From positions 36,688 through 100,687 of the forward strand of contig JACNJL010000022.1 in assembly GCA_014382585.1 (NCBI GenBank): a DNA stretch of 64,000 bases. Direction: 5' to 3'. The stretch comes from Limisphaerales bacterium (GTDB lineage Bacteria; Verrucomicrobiota; Verrucomicrobiia; Limisphaerales; UBA1100). The number at the start of each line of letters is the position of its first letter. The stretch's first letter is position 1. The position numbers and the translations under genes were made by a program. This document shows positions 8,792 through 17,927 of the stretch, piece after piece. The notes under the pieces were generated by a model. The model did not search any database and was not told the origin of the DNA. It worked only from the letters and a program-made list of their open reading frames with translations.

Positions 8792-9565
8792 CTACAACAA
8801 CGCCGCCGAGTCCCCATCCAAATACATCACACACTGAGATTGCGTGCGTAAATGTGAGGCGGGGCAAGCCGTGCTGATTGGCCCTTGGAGGGCATCCTTC
8901 ACCGCTTGCGCTTTGCGGGTTTCGGGGCAGAGACACACCATTTTTTTCGCCTGACACAACGCCGGCACCGTAAGTGTCAGCGCGTATTGTGGCACGGAAT
9001 CGAACGTTGGGAAATGCCCTTCGCCGTGTTGTTGTTTTCGGCAGCCGTCATCGAGCTGCACAATTTTCACAACCTCCGGATCATTGAGATCGGCCACCGG
9101 CGGGTCATTAAAAGCGATGTGGCCGTTCTCGCCCACGCCGAGGCAGCAGAGATCAACGGGCTGCGCGGCGAGCAAATCCGCGTAGCGGCGGCATTCCTTG
9201 AGCGGCTCGGGCGCGTCGCCGCAAATGTAATGAAACGCGGCGGGCTGCACCTTCTCTTCCACGCGCTCGCGCATATAACGGCGGAAGCTCGCGCTGTGAT
9301 CGCCATTGAGCCCGAGATATTCGTCCATATGAAACAGCGTCACCTTGCTCCAATCCACCTCGCCGATAGCCACGAGTTTTTCCAGAAACTGAATCTGCGA
9401 ATTGCCCGTCGCCAAGATGGCCGCGGCACTGCCTTGCGCATCAATCACGCCACAAAGATACTCGTTCACCTCCGCTGCGGCGGCTTTGGCCATTGAGTTT
9501 TCGCTGGCAAAAACACGCACATTGAGGGAGTCAACTTCAAATGATCGGATGGGTTCAGTGCTCAT
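8792..9565 (-). CDS. Glucosamine-6-phosphate deaminase/isomerase-like protein
   Basis: From the ATG at 9565 the protein is 257 residues, close to the 260-270 typical of NagB. It has the phosphate loop ILATGNSQIQFLEKL (about 50-64), the acidic active-site segment FHMDEYLGL (79-86), and GVGENGHIAFNDPP (143-156), whose histidine opens the sugar ring. NagB converts glucosamine-6-phosphate to fructose-6-phosphate and ammonia. The open frame extends to 9781, but that extension is Arg/Lys-rich, lies in the leader of hisD and was rejected as the start. The gene is divergent from hisD. The related 6-phosphogluconolactonase fold is less likely because of the DEYLGL segment. Confidence 0.85.
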   Translation of the reverse strand: MSTEPIRSFEVDSLNVRVFASENSMAKAAAAEVNEYLCGVIDAQGSAAAILATGNSQIQFLEKLVAIGEVDWSKVTLFHMDEYLGLNGDHSASFRRYMRERVEEKVQPAAFHYICGDAPEPLKECRRYADLLAAQPVDLCCLGVGENGHIAFNDPPVADLNDPEVVKIVQLDDGCRKQQHGEGHFPTFDSVPQYALTLTVPALCQAKKMVCLCPETRKAQAVKDALQGPISTACPASHLRTQSQCVMYLDGDSAALL

Positions 9566-9664
9566 AAATGGTTGAACGGCAAAGCCTAACGCGCAGCAAA
9601 ATTGGGTCAATACCAAAGGCCCGCTTTTGACTTTTGCGTGCGCATCTGATTCACTGCGCCGCCG

Positions 9665-10957
9665 ATGAACACGCTGCGCCATACCGATGCCGGCTACGCC
9701 CGCAAGCTTGACCGCCTTTGTGCGGCGTCGAGTTTGTTTGATCCTAAAATCGAGGCCAGTGCGCGTGCCATCGTGGATCACGTGGCGGCCAAGGGCGATG
9801 CGGCGTTGATTGCGTTTGCCAAAAAATTCGATGGCGCTACGCTCACCGCCAAAACCTTGCGCGTGAGCGATGCGGAATTAGCGACTGCATCCCAATCCGT
9901 CACCGGCAAATTACGCGCTGCCATTAGTTTGGCCCACCGCAACATCTCGCAATTCCACAAACGTGGCCTACGAAAAAATTGGAGCGGACGCAACGCGCAG
10001 GGCGCGCGCGTGGGAGAAAAGTACGATCCTTTCGGGCGCGTAGGCATTTACATTCCAGGCGGCACTGCGCCTTTGATGTCCACCGCGTTGATGACCGTGA
10101 CGCTCGCGAAAGTGGCCGGTTGCAAAGAGATCGTCGTGTGCACGCCGTGCGGCAAAGATGGCACGGTGAATCCGGGGCTGTTGCACGCGGCACAATTGGC
10201 GGGAGCCACGGAGATTTATCGCATCGGCGGCGCCCACGCCATCGCGGCGATGGCGCACGGGACGAAGACCCTCGCACCAGTGCAGAAAATTTTTGGCCCC
10301 GGCAATGCGTACGTGGTTGCCGCCAAGCGCTTGCTGGTGGGCCGCGTCTCCATCGATCTATTACCCGGGCCGAGTGAAGTATTGGTGTTGGCCGATGGCA
10401 CGGCGAATCCGGCCTTTGCGGCGGCGGATATTTTGGCGCAAGCGGAACACGGCTCGGGGCACGAACGGTGTTGGCTTCTCAGCACTTCGGCGAAAGTCAT
10501 TGGCGCAGTCAAAAAAGAAATCGCAAAGCAACTGCCGCAACGATCGCGCCGGGATTACATTCGCAAGGCGCTTGCGAAAAACGGTTGGCTCATTCAAGTG
10601 CAATCGCGGGCGGAAGCCATTGCGCTTGCCAATCGATTGGCGCCGGAACATTGCGAGGTGATGCTCAAAGATGCGGCGGCCGTTGCAAAACAAATCACCA
10701 CTGCGGGCGCGTTATTTCTCGGTAATTTTTCGCCCACAGTCACGGGCGATTACGTGGCGGGCCCAAGCCACACGCTGCCCACGGGTGGGGCGGGGGCTTC
10801 ATTTCCCGGGCTCACGGTGGATATGTTCCAACGCCGCACGAGTGTGGTGCAATTTACCCCGGCAGCCTTGCAAAAATCCATCGCGGCTATTGAACAATTC
10901 GCCGCCGTGGAAGGGTTGGATGCCCACGGGCGCTCGGCGTCGATTCGGTTGGATTGA
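9665..10957 (+). CDS. hisD: Histidinol dehydrogenase
   Basis: HisD catalyses the last two NAD-dependent oxidations of histidine synthesis, L-histidinol to L-histidine. The 430-residue length is standard. Recognisable blocks include GRVGIYIPGGTAPLMST, IFGPGNAYVVAAKRLL, the catalytic pair in APEHCEVM, and the zinc-ligand region ILAQAEHGSGHE. The gene stands alone here, with no other his gene in the window, and is divergent from the NagB-like gene across about 100 bp. It ends just before a strong inverted-repeat terminator. No histidine-rich leader was seen upstream. Confidence 0.96.
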   Translation: MNTLRHTDAGYARKLDRLCAASSLFDPKIEASARAIVDHVAAKGDAALIAFAKKFDGATLTAKTLRVSDAELATASQSVTGKLRAAISLAHRNISQFHKRGLRKNWSGRNAQGARVGEKYDPFGRVGIYIPGGTAPLMSTALMTVTLAKVAGCKEIVVCTPCGKDGTVNPGLLHAAQLAGATEIYRIGGAHAIAAMAHGTKTLAPVQKIFGPGNAYVVAAKRLLVGRVSIDLLPGPSEVLVLADGTANPAFAAADILAQAEHGSGHERCWLLSTSAKVIGAVKKEIAKQLPQRSRRDYIRKALAKNGWLIQVQSRAEAIALANRLAPEHCEVMLKDAAAVAKQITTAGALFLGNFSPTVTGDYVAGPSHTLPTGGAGASFPGLTVDMFQRRTSVVQFTPAALQKSIAAIEQFAAVEGLDAHGRSASIRLD

Positions 10958-10968
10958 AGAGTTTTTTT

Positions 10969-11037
10969 GACACGGATTACACGGATTCATTGTTGAGAAA
11001 AATCCCTGTTCATCCGTGAAATCCGTGTCTCTTTTTT
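10969..11037 (+). terminator. hisD terminator built from an 18 bp inverted repeat
   Basis: Arms at 10969-10986 and 11012-11029 are complementary at 17 of 18 positions around a 25 nt loop, and are followed by TCTC and six T residues. The arms each contain CACGGAT twice, so they are also internally repetitive. ATCCGTG-type palindromes of this kind recur between genes in many bacterial phyla. The T-run runs into the stop codon of the convergent NYN-domain gene. The element is oriented to terminate hisD. There is no A-run on the left to serve the opposite strand. Confidence 0.7.
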
Positions 11038-11503
11038 ATCGTCGTTTGTACCGATTGGCTTCGCGGCGGTTGTGCGTCTTCACAAAATGATTTCGGTCAT
11101 TCATTACTCGCTGGATATCTTTAATGAATTGTTCGCAGCTTTGAGCCATTCCACCGAGGGAGATGACCGTGTCGCGTTCGGCAAGATCGTTGGTGATGGC
11201 GAGAGCTTCGCCGTAGGGTTTGAGGCGGTGGGCGGTGCGTTCGATGAGGTCGTCGGCGGTTTTGCCTTTGGTGGAGTAGATTATTTCCAAGCCTTGGGGG
11301 GCGGTTGGCTTGGGGGTGCCGGCGGGGGCGCCGCTGCCGTCAAAGAAAAGGGTGACGGGCGTGTGCGTGCTGTCGGCGTATTGGGTGAGCTCGGCGATGA
11401 GCGCATCGCGGGCGCGCGCAGTGTGGCGCGGCTCGCCGGGGGCAAGGTCGCGCCAAGCGTGCAGGAGACTGTAGCCGTCCACCAAAATGCGCACAATGGC
11501 CAT
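11036..11503 (-). CDS. YacP-like NYN (PIN-fold) RNA-binding or nuclease protein
   Basis: The 155-residue protein begins MAIVRILVDGYSLLHAWRDL, the N-terminal Asp-containing strand of NYN/PIN nucleases. It continues with VTLFFDGSG (about 50-58), STKGKTADDLIE (about 77-88) and ITNDLAERD (about 103-111), placing acidic residues where a metal-dependent nuclease needs them. This matches the YacP/DUF901 family, implicated in RNA cleavage in Firmicutes. It is a single gene, divergent from the zinc-ribbon gene, and its stop overlaps the hisD terminator. The role here is inferred from family only. Confidence 0.85.
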   Translation of the reverse strand: MAIVRILVDGYSLLHAWRDLAPGEPRHTARARDALIAELTQYADSTHTPVTLFFDGSGAPAGTPKPTAPQGLEIIYSTKGKTADDLIERTAHRLKPYGEALAITNDLAERDTVISLGGMAQSCEQFIKDIQRVMNDRNHFVKTHNRREANRYKRR

Positions 11504-11565
11504 GGCTGATTATACTGAAGGGGTGAGGGGGTGACAAGCGGTGGTGGAACGGTTAAACTTTGGGC

Positions 11566-11829
11566 ATGCCGCTTTATGAATATGAGTTGTGTGAGGGGGA
11601 TTGCAAGGTGTGTGGGGGACGATTTGAATTGCAGCGCCCGATGAAAACACCGGCGCTCAAGGAGTGCCCCGTGTGTCATAAGGCGGTGCGGAAGGTGTTT
11701 GGCGCGGTGTATATGCCCAAGCATATGAAGAAGATCAATGTGCGTGAGGCCACGAACAACGGCTTCACGGTGCTGAAAAAAACCAGCAAGGGCGAGTATG
11801 AGGTGCACAAACCGGACAAGGGAATCTGA
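11566..11829 (+). CDS. FmdB-type zinc-ribbon protein
   Basis: This is an 87-residue protein starting MPLYEYELCEGDCKVCGGRFE, with CxxC at CKVC and a second CxxC at CPVC about 25 residues later. The layout is that of the FmdB family putative regulatory zinc ribbon, in which four cysteines bind one zinc. An in-frame TTG two codons upstream exists, but MPLYEYE is the conserved family start. Its stop overlaps the acylphosphatase ATG (TGATG), so the two are coupled. Members are usually annotated as regulators, with no fixed target known. Confidence 0.85.
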   Translation: MPLYEYELCEGDCKVCGGRFELQRPMKTPALKECPVCHKAVRKVFGAVYMPKHMKKINVREATNNGFTVLKKTSKGEYEVHKPDKGI

Positions 11830-12104
11830 TGCCGACGCGTTTGCAGGTTTTGTTTTCCGGCCGGGTGCAGGGGATTGGTTTTCGCTACACGGTGAAGCAA
11901 ACGGCGCTGGGATTTGAGGTGACCGGCTGGGTAAAAAATCTGGATGACGGTCGGGTGGAGCTCTTGGTGGAAGGGGACCGAGGTGAATTAGAGGCTTTTC
12001 AAAAGGCGATTCCCGAGGCAGGATTGCGCCGCTTCATCCGCGAAACGCAATCGGAATGGAGCGAAGGCACGGGCGAATTTCGTGGATTCGAAATCGCCCG
12101 CTGA
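11829..12104 (+). CDS. acyP: Acylphosphatase
   Basis: This 91-residue enzyme hydrolyses acyl phosphates. The substrate loop FSGRVQGIGFRYTV (about 9-22) carries the essential arginine, and GWVKNLDDGRVELLVEGD follows with the catalytic asparagine in KNL. Length and motif spacing are normal for small acylphosphatases. It overlaps the zinc-ribbon gene by one base, and the phosphoesterase gene begins 10 bp after its stop. The run 11566-13875 therefore looks like a small housekeeping operon. Confidence 0.93.
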   Translation: MPTRLQVLFSGRVQGIGFRYTVKQTALGFEVTGWVKNLDDGRVELLVEGDRGELEAFQKAIPEAGLRRFIRETQSEWSEGTGEFRGFEIAR

Positions 12105-12113
12105 TGTTTCCGT

Positions 12114-12839
12114 ATGAAATACGCGATCATATCAGACATCCACGGGAACCTCGAAGCGCTGAACACAGTGCTGGAGGACGCGGAGAAGCGTGGCTGCGAA
12201 AGTTTTGTGTGCGGCGGCGATGTCGTCGGATACAACGCCAATCCCAAGGAATGTATGGATATCGTGCGCGGGCTGAAGATGCCCTGCGTGATGGGTAACC
12301 ACGATGAATACATCGGCCAGGATTGCGATCTTTCCGCCTTCAACCCCGTCGCCGCCGAAGCTGTGCTGTGGACGCGCAATCAACTCAGCGCAGAAGACCG
12401 CCAGTGGCTGTGCGAATTGCGTTACGTGCGGTTGGTCGATCACTTTTCCATCGTGCATGGCACCATGGATAGTCCGCGTTACTGGGGTTACGTACAGGAC
12501 GCCGGGGATGCAGCGGCGAGTTTCACTTATCAAAGCACCGTGCTTTGTTTCCACGGGCACACGCACGTACCGCTGGTGTTCATTGATGACGGCATTGAAG
12601 TGGATGGCGGCACCTTTGAGCATCTCAAACTCGAAGTGGGCAAACGCTATTTTATCAACGTAGGCAGCGTCGGTCAGCCGCGCGATGGTGATCCGCGCGC
12701 GTCGTACTGCGTGTACGATGCCAAAAATGAAACGGTGGAACTCATTCGCATCAACTACGACATCGAGACCACCCAGAAAAAAATTCTCGCCGCCGGCTTG
12801 CCCGAGCGATTGGCCGAGCGTCTCAATTACGGGAAATAA
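12114..12839 (+). CDS. Calcineurin-like metallophosphoesterase
   Basis: The 241-residue protein carries every metal-binding block of the YfcE/ApaH-type phosphoesterases: SDIHGNLEAL near 7, GGDVVGYNANP near 34, GNHDEY near 61, a His at VHGTMD near 115, and CFHGHTHVP near 143. The two metal ions would hydrolyse a phosphodiester or phosphomonoester. The substrate is not predictable. It is cytoplasmic, with no signal peptide. It sits 10 bp after the acylphosphatase gene and 25 bp before the glycosyltransferase gene in the same direction. Confidence 0.9.
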   Translation: MKYAIISDIHGNLEALNTVLEDAEKRGCESFVCGGDVVGYNANPKECMDIVRGLKMPCVMGNHDEYIGQDCDLSAFNPVAAEAVLWTRNQLSAEDRQWLCELRYVRLVDHFSIVHGTMDSPRYWGYVQDAGDAAASFTYQSTVLCFHGHTHVPLVFIDDGIEVDGGTFEHLKLEVGKRYFINVGSVGQPRDGDPRASYCVYDAKNETVELIRINYDIETTQKKILAAGLPERLAERLNYGK

Positions 12840-12864
12840 CACCCGTCGCCCATTTGAGACCGGC

Positions 12865-13875
12865 GTGAAACTGCTCATCCTTAAACCCAGCTCCCTCGGT
12901 GACATCATTCACGCGTTGCCCGTGCTTCGCCTCATCAAGCGTCAACGTCCCAACTGGCAGGTGCATTGGTGGATCGCCCAAAGTTTCGCACCACTTTTGC
13001 AAAGCGACCCCGACCTTGCCGCGGTGCATCCCTTTCAGCGTCGCGGCTGGGGCACACCCGCCGGATTAGCGCGCGGCGCGCAACAGCTCGGCCAACTTCA
13101 CCGCGAGCGGTTTGATGTGGTATTGGACTTGCAAGGGCTTGCCCGCAGTGCAGCGTTCGGCTGGATCTCCCGGGCGGGATTCACCATTGGCTTGCATCAA
13201 CATCGTGAAGGTGCCGCCGCTGCGTACGATATTTCTGTGGAACGCCCGAGCCCCCATGCGCACGCGGTCGATTGGTGCCGTGCCGTGCTTCCGCATTTGG
13301 GTTTGGAAAACCACGATGACTTCGAGTGGATGCCGCCCCGTGACGAACCACTTCCTGAGGGCTGCGACCCCGGCCGGCGTTGGCTCGCACTTTGTCCCGG
13401 CGCCCGATGGGACAATAAACGATGGCCCACCAAATCTTTTGAAACCCTCACGCGAAATTTATTGATGGAGCAGGGCGACCTTCGCGTGGTCGTGCTGGGC
13501 GGCGAAGAGGACTCAGAAATTGGCGCGCGCCTCGGCGCGATTGGCGCGCGGTGCGTCGATAAAACCGGCCAAACCACTTTACCCGAAATGGTGGAATGGA
13601 TTCGCAGCAGCGAAGCAATGGTGACCAACGACACCGGTCCGATGCACGTGGCCGCTGCGTTGGGTAAGCCGGTGGTTGCCCTCTTTGGCCCCACCGATCC
13701 ACGCCGCACCGGCCCCTATCATGCTCGCGGCACCGTGCTTCAAGCCACGGGCATGAACTGTGTGCCCTGCCTTTCGCGCAACTGCACGGCCATTCGCGAA
13801 CGCGATTGTTTGCGCGGAATTGGAGCGCTGGAAGTGTCTGCTGTAGTTCAGAAACTTTTGGCTCACGGTGAATAA
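12865..13875 (+). CDS. Glycosyltransferase family 9 (heptosyltransferase-like)
   Basis: The start is the GTG at 12865, giving the canonical N-terminus KLLILKPSSLGDIIHALPVL of ADP-heptose:LPS heptosyltransferases. Upstream in-frame sequence lies inside the phosphoesterase gene and is not used. The 336-residue protein has ALCPGARWDNKRWP (about 172-185), VVLGGEEDSE, and the nucleotide-sugar loop NDTGPMHVAAALGKPVVALFGPTDP (about 252-276). It would add a heptose or similar sugar to lipopolysaccharide core at the inner membrane. A Gram-negative envelope fits. The exact donor is uncertain. Confidence 0.9.
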   Translation: MKLLILKPSSLGDIIHALPVLRLIKRQRPNWQVHWWIAQSFAPLLQSDPDLAAVHPFQRRGWGTPAGLARGAQQLGQLHRERFDVVLDLQGLARSAAFGWISRAGFTIGLHQHREGAAAAYDISVERPSPHAHAVDWCRAVLPHLGLENHDDFEWMPPRDEPLPEGCDPGRRWLALCPGARWDNKRWPTKSFETLTRNLLMEQGDLRVVVLGGEEDSEIGARLGAIGARCVDKTGQTTLPEMVEWIRSSEAMVTNDTGPMHVAAALGKPVVALFGPTDPRRTGPYHARGTVLQATGMNCVPCLSRNCTAIRERDCLRGIGALEVSAVVQKLLAHGE

Positions 13876-13937
13876 CTTGGGCCGGAGGCAACCTGATTGG
13901 CCTTGAAAAACAGGCGCGATGGCCACACAGTTCCAAC

Positions 13938-14837
13938 ATGTGGAGGGGGTACCTATTTCTATTGGTGGGATGTTTTCTGTCCCAGAACGCGCACGCGCAA
14001 TTATTGCAGGTGATGATGACCACCGATCGCAATAATTTCCTGCCCAATCAGGCCGTCGTCGTCAAGCTGGCGATCCGCAATGTGTCAGGTCAAAAAGTGA
14101 TGTTGGCGGACGGGGTAGATTGGATCAAATTTTCAGCTCATGATGGCCGGGGCATCCCTGTGCTTCGCAATGGCAATCCGCCGCAGGGAAAATCCGTTTT
14201 GGTGGATAACGGAAAGAGCCACCTTTGGACGTTTCAAATGGCACCGATTTTTGATTTCAGCAAGCCGGGCGTATTCACCATCCATGCCCGCATCAAAATA
14301 CGGCAGTTTAACAATCATATTTTGGATGTGCGGCCGATGAAATTTCAAGTGGTGGCCGGGGTGAAAATCGCCGAAATGCGGCGGGGCGTGGCACCGCGAC
14401 AAGTAGGCCAGCCGCCCGATCTGCGCACCTACACTCTGCGAAGTACCCGCGTGCACGGGCGCACCCATATTTTTCTGCGCGTGGAAGGCACGCGAGGCAA
14501 TGAAATGCGCATTTACAATGTGCTCGATCTCGGCCGGAAAGTGCCATTTGGAAAACCGCAAATGGAGATGGACCCCAAGGGCATCACGCACGTGTTCTTC
14601 CAGTTCTATGCCAAGAATTTCCGCTATTTTCAGGTGGATCCCGAAGGGCAATTACTGGTACGCCAAACTTACTTTTTCCAACAATATCCGCCGGCGTTGG
14701 TTCGGGATGATGATGGCCGAGTGGGGATCACTGGCGCACGACGTGAAATGATGGAAGATGATTTCCCCAAGATGCCCGATCGAAAGCGAAGCTCCATCGG
14801 CCGAAAACCTCCGCCGGAATTGTTATTGAAAAAGTGA
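13938..14837 (+). CDS. Secreted protein of unknown function
   Basis: The 299-residue ORF has a clear signal peptide (MWRGYLFLLVGCFLSQNAHA, cleavage about residue 20). An immunoglobulin-like region follows, with VVVKLAIRNVSGQKVML near 40-56 and PGVFTIHARIKI near 108-119, typical of a beta-sandwich. The C-terminal half repeats pattern words such as HIFLRVEGT and HVFFQFYAK. I do not recognise a family. Its 3' end overlaps the end of the convergent secreted protein gene by 15 bp. A surface or periplasmic role is inferred from the signal only. Confidence 0.75.
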   Translation: MWRGYLFLLVGCFLSQNAHAQLLQVMMTTDRNNFLPNQAVVVKLAIRNVSGQKVMLADGVDWIKFSAHDGRGIPVLRNGNPPQGKSVLVDNGKSHLWTFQMAPIFDFSKPGVFTIHARIKIRQFNNHILDVRPMKFQVVAGVKIAEMRRGVAPRQVGQPPDLRTYTLRSTRVHGRTHIFLRVEGTRGNEMRIYNVLDLGRKVPFGKPQMEMDPKGITHVFFQFYAKNFRYFQVDPEGQLLVRQTYFFQQYPPALVRDDDGRVGITGARREMMEDDFPKMPDRKRSSIGRKPPPELLLKK

Positions 14838-15872
14838 TTTCGAATCCGGAATGCTGCCCTGAAATTGTTTGACCAGAGCCGTGGCGCGGGCGATGTCCAG
14901 CCGGTTTTCGGTTCCCACGGGGCTGCGTAAACTCACTCGTACTGCGCCAATGATCACTCCGTTCTTATCCCGCAGAGGGAGGGTCACGGTGGCCACATCA
15001 TTTTTACGGCCGTGGAAATTTTTGTTTAGATCCATCGCCTTGGCACAATCGGCGTGGGCGGGTTGGCCCACTTCAGCGGCGTTGAGGCTGCCGAGAATTT
15101 GCGGCGCTTGTTTAGGTGCGGGGCGTGCGACCAGTTGGAGAGACAACACGCGCTCATCCCCGCGGACCGCGCGGCGCAGTACATCGCCGTGGCGTTTGGC
15201 CAGCATCTCGGCTGGGTTGAGCAATTTGAGATGGGCGAACTCCGCCTTCGTATCCGAGCGCAGCCAAAGCGCAAATTGACCTTTACGGAAATCCGGCGTT
15301 TTTTTGGGGTCGTACGTAATGAACTGATTCCGTCCATTAAGCGACCAGGTGAGCGCGTTGCCTTTAGCTGAAAATTTGAGGTCATGCCAGCCACCCGGCG
15401 CGGGCAGGATCGCGTTGTCGCGCAGACCCTGAACCGCTTTGCCCTTTTCAAATACGGTCCAATACAGACGCGTGTCGTTTGGTTTCACCGCGAGCAAATA
15501 ATAATTTTTGGCGTCCTGCGCGCGGAAGGCAATTCCGGCCACGGGCATGACCTTGCCGCCGATGATGCGAAAGCGCACTGAGCCACTGAAATCGTTCGGT
15601 GCCAGCGCATCGAGCATCACCAGTGTGTAATGATTCGAATCCTTGTCGCCGCCGGTGACTTCGATGAACCGTCCTTTTACATTGCCCACGCCATTGGCCG
15701 CTGGAATTTTGCCTTCGCGCACGATTGCCTTGCCGGCATTGCCTACGCCGGCGGCTTTGGCAGTGAACCCTTTGGGGGCTTTGCCGAGTTGTTGTTTGGC
15801 CATATCCAGCGCCGGATTCGCCGCGAACAACGCGGGAGCCAGCGCGGCCAGAATCAGTGTGGCGGTTTTCAT
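14823..15872 (-). CDS. Secreted LamG/DUF1080-like protein with sensor-like C-terminal region
   Basis: From the ATG at 15872 the 349-residue protein has a signal peptide (ATLILAALAPALFAANP). A concanavalin-like region (about 50-205) includes FSGSVRFRIIGGKVMPVAGIAFRAQD and WSLNGRNQFITYD, like DUF1080/LamG glycan-binding folds. The C-terminal 130 residues (MAKRHGDVLRRAVRG, then VTLPLRDKNGVIIGAVRVSL) resemble periplasmic PAS/PDC-like sensor folds that precede GlcG- or methyl-accepting domains. The combination is not one I can name. An N-terminal extension to 16037 overlaps ilvB and was rejected. It lies 8 bp from the ilvB stop and may be co-transcribed with it. Confidence 0.7.
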   Translation of the reverse strand: MKTATLILAALAPALFAANPALDMAKQQLGKAPKGFTAKAAGVGNAGKAIVREGKIPAANGVGNVKGRFIEVTGGDKDSNHYTLVMLDALAPNDFSGSVRFRIIGGKVMPVAGIAFRAQDAKNYYLLAVKPNDTRLYWTVFEKGKAVQGLRDNAILPAPGGWHDLKFSAKGNALTWSLNGRNQFITYDPKKTPDFRKGQFALWLRSDTKAEFAHLKLLNPAEMLAKRHGDVLRRAVRGDERVLSLQLVARPAPKQAPQILGSLNAAEVGQPAHADCAKAMDLNKNFHGRKNDVATVTLPLRDKNGVIIGAVRVSLRSPVGTENRLDIARATALVKQFQGSIPDSKSLFQ

Positions 15873-15880
15873 GGGGAGAA

Positions 15881-17752
15881 TTAGTAAATCATATCGGCCA
15901 CCGTGCCGCCTGCGGGGATGAAGGGCAGCACGTGTTCGGTGTGTGGGGTGATGATGTCCAGCACGTAGGGTTCTTTGGAGGCCAGCATCCGGCGCAGGGC
16001 GGGGCGGAGATCTTTCTCGTACAGCACGCGCTCGCATTTTACGCCGAAGCCGGCGCAGATCGTGGGGTAATCGGGGTAGATCGTCTTGGGATCATCGGGG
16101 TTGCCGAGGTACGTGTGGCCGCGGTTGCTTTTGTAAAAACGATCTTCCCATTGCACCACCATCCCGAGGTGTTGATTGTTCAGGATGATTGCTTTGGCGG
16201 CGATCTTTTCGATTTTGGCGGTGGCGAGTTCCTGCACGTTCATTAGGAACGACCCATCGCCGTCGATGTCGATGACTTCCTTTTTCGGGAACGCCACCTT
16301 CGCGCCCATCGCGGCGGGGTAGCCGAAGCCCATTGAGCCGAGGCCGGCGCTGGTAAGGAGCTGGCGCGGGCGGGTGTAAACATAATGTTGGCCGCTCCAC
16401 ATTTGGTGTTGGCCCACGCCGGTGGTGATGATGGCGTCGCCTTTGGTGAGCTCGTAAAGCTCGGCGATGGCGTGCTGCGGAAGGATGATTTGATCCTCCT
16501 TGCCTTTGAGGCGGTCCTTGATGTGGTCGGAGGACATTTCCTCGCCGGTGATTTTGTAGCGCAGCGGGGCGCGTTGTTTCCATTCAGCGATCTGTTGATG
16601 CCACCGTTTGTAGCGCGCTTTGAGCGGGCGGCTCTTGACCATCTTCACCAACTTGCCCAGTGCGTATTTCACATCGCTGTGGATAGGGAGCTGGACTTTG
16701 CGGTTTTTGTTGTGCTCGGAGCGGTCGAGATCCACGTGAACGATGGTGCCGTGCTCGCAAAATTTTTCCACTTTACCGGTCACGCGATCGTCGAAGCGTA
16801 CGCCAAAGGCGAGCAGTAAATCCGCGCCCTCGGCGATTTTACGGGTGTTGCCTTTGGCGTCCTTGCGCAGCTCGCCGCTGACAGCCCAGTTCGCGTAAGC
16901 CGCGCCGTGCATTCCAAGCCAGCGTAGCGAGAGCTTGTGGGTTTCGGGAAACGCACCCACGCCCATAATTGTTGTGGTGACCGGGATTTTTGTGGCCTCG
17001 ACAAAGGCGCGAAGTTCCTTTGTGGCATTGCCAGTGATGACACCACCGCCGCAATAGAGCACCGGTCGCTCGGCTTTTTCGATGAGGCCGATGATTTCGT
17101 TTAGTTCAATATCATCCGCTTTCGGGCAGGCTTCGTAGCCGGGGATGTCAATGGATTCCGGCCAAACCGGTTGCGCGGTTTGTTGCTGGATATTTTTTGG
17201 GAAATCAATGACCACCGGGCCCGGCCGGCCGGTCGTCGCAATGTGAAACGCCTCCTTCACCACGCGCGGGATTTCGCGGATGTCAGTGATGAGATAGCTG
17301 TGCTTCACGACGCCGAGCGTCATGCCGTAAAAATCAGTTTCCTGAAACGCGCCTTTGCCGATCATTGCCTGCGGCACTTGGCCGGTGAGGGCGATCAGCG
17401 GCACGCTATCCATCCATGCATCGGCGAGGCCGGTCACCAAATTGGTTGCGCCCGGGCCGCTGGTGGCCATGCACACGCCGGCCTTGCCGGTGGCGCGGCC
17501 GTAACCGCCTGCGGCAAATGAGCCGCCCTGTTCGTGCCGCGGCAGGTACGTGCGAATCTGGCTGGACTTCGTCAGCGCCTGATGCAGCTCCATACTCGCG
17601 CCGCCGGGGTATGCAAAAATACTGTCCACTCCCTCGCGCTCCAGCGCGGCCACGAGGATTTCGCACCCCTTCATCGGCTGGCCCAGCTCGCGGCGTGCGG
17701 GTTTGGTTTTGGCGGCTTTCGGTTTGGTTTTGGTTGTCTTCGTTTTGCTCAT
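15881..17752 (-). CDS. ilvB: Acetolactate synthase, large subunit
   Basis: IlvB uses thiamine diphosphate, Mg and FAD to make acetolactate or acetohydroxybutyrate, the first common step of valine, leucine and isoleucine synthesis. From the ATG at 17752 it is 623 residues. A Lys/Thr/Ala-rich N-terminal tail precedes [32 protein letters not shown], with the catalytic Glu in [34 protein letters not shown]. The thiamine motif is [18 protein letters not shown] near 510-527. The basic tail is longer than usual. No regulatory subunit (ilvN) is adjacent. An attenuator-like leader lies upstream (17788-17956). Confidence 0.95.
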   Translation of the reverse strand: MSKTKTTKTKPKAAKTKPARRELGQPMKGCEILVAALEREGVDSIFAYPGGASMELHQALTKSSQIRTYLPRHEQGGSFAAGGYGRATGKAGVCMATSGPGATNLVTGLADAWMDSVPLIALTGQVPQAMIGKGAFQETDFYGMTLGVVKHSYLITDIREIPRVVKEAFHIATTGRPGPVVIDFPKNIQQQTAQPVWPESIDIPGYEACPKADDIELNEIIGLIEKAERPVLYCGGGVITGNATKELRAFVEATKIPVTTTIMGVGAFPETHKLSLRWLGMHGAAYANWAVSGELRKDAKGNTRKIAEGADLLLAFGVRFDDRVTGKVEKFCEHGTIVHVDLDRSEHNKNRKVQLPIHSDVKYALGKLVKMVKSRPLKARYKRWHQQIAEWKQRAPLRYKITGEEMSSDHIKDRLKGKEDQIILPQHAIAELYELTKGDAIITTGVGQHQMWSGQHYVYTRPRQLLTSAGLGSMGFGYPAAMGAKVAFPKKEVIDIDGDGSFLMNVQELATAKIEKIAAKAIILNNQHLGMVVQWEDRFYKSNRGHTYLGNPDDPKTIYPDYPTICAGFGVKCERVLYEKDLRPALRRMLASKEPYVLDIITPHTEHVLPFIPAGGTVADMIY

Positions 17753-17787
17753 TAACAATGTGTGTTGGCGGCTGGCTTCGGCGCAAG

Positions 17788-17820
17788 AAAAAGACCCGCG
17801 ACCGTCTCCAGCCGGGGGTC
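17788..17820 (-). terminator. Attenuator-type terminator upstream of ilvB
   Basis: On the minus strand, GACCCCCG (17820-17813) pairs with CGCGGGTC (17800-17793), 7 of 8 positions, around a 12 nt loop. Five T residues follow at once (17792-17788). The hairpin ends about 35 bases before the ilvB ATG and lies just after the leader peptide stop. The 3' end of the leader (GTCGGG, 17847-17842) can pair with CCCGGC (17816-17811), which would break the terminator. Roles are inferred from classical amino-acid attenuation. Confidence 0.65.
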
Positions 17821-17836
17821 CTTGTCGAAATTCATC

Positions 17837-17917
17837 CTAATCCCGACACGACTCCACGGGTTCGGAAAGTACAAGTACCTCCCAAAGGACGCCAAGCTGT
17901 ACGGATAGGTTCAACAT
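17837..17917 (-). CDS. Putative ilvB leader peptide (branched-chain attenuation)
   Basis: A 26-codon ORF starts at the ATG at 17917 and ends at a TAG at 17837. Eleven of 26 residues are Leu or Val, concentrated in VLWEVLVL. Most are encoded by CTT, CTA or GTA, codons used sparingly in the neighbouring GC-rich genes. There is no ribosome-binding sequence, but a sigma70-like -10 box ends 10 bases before the ATG, so the message would be leaderless. The terminator upstream of ilvB follows 17 bases after the stop. Starvation for Leu or Val would stall ribosomes here and favour antitermination. Function inferred. Confidence 0.65.
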   Translation of the reverse strand: MLNLSVQLGVLWEVLVLSEPVESCRD

Positions 17918-17927
17918 ATTCGGGAGT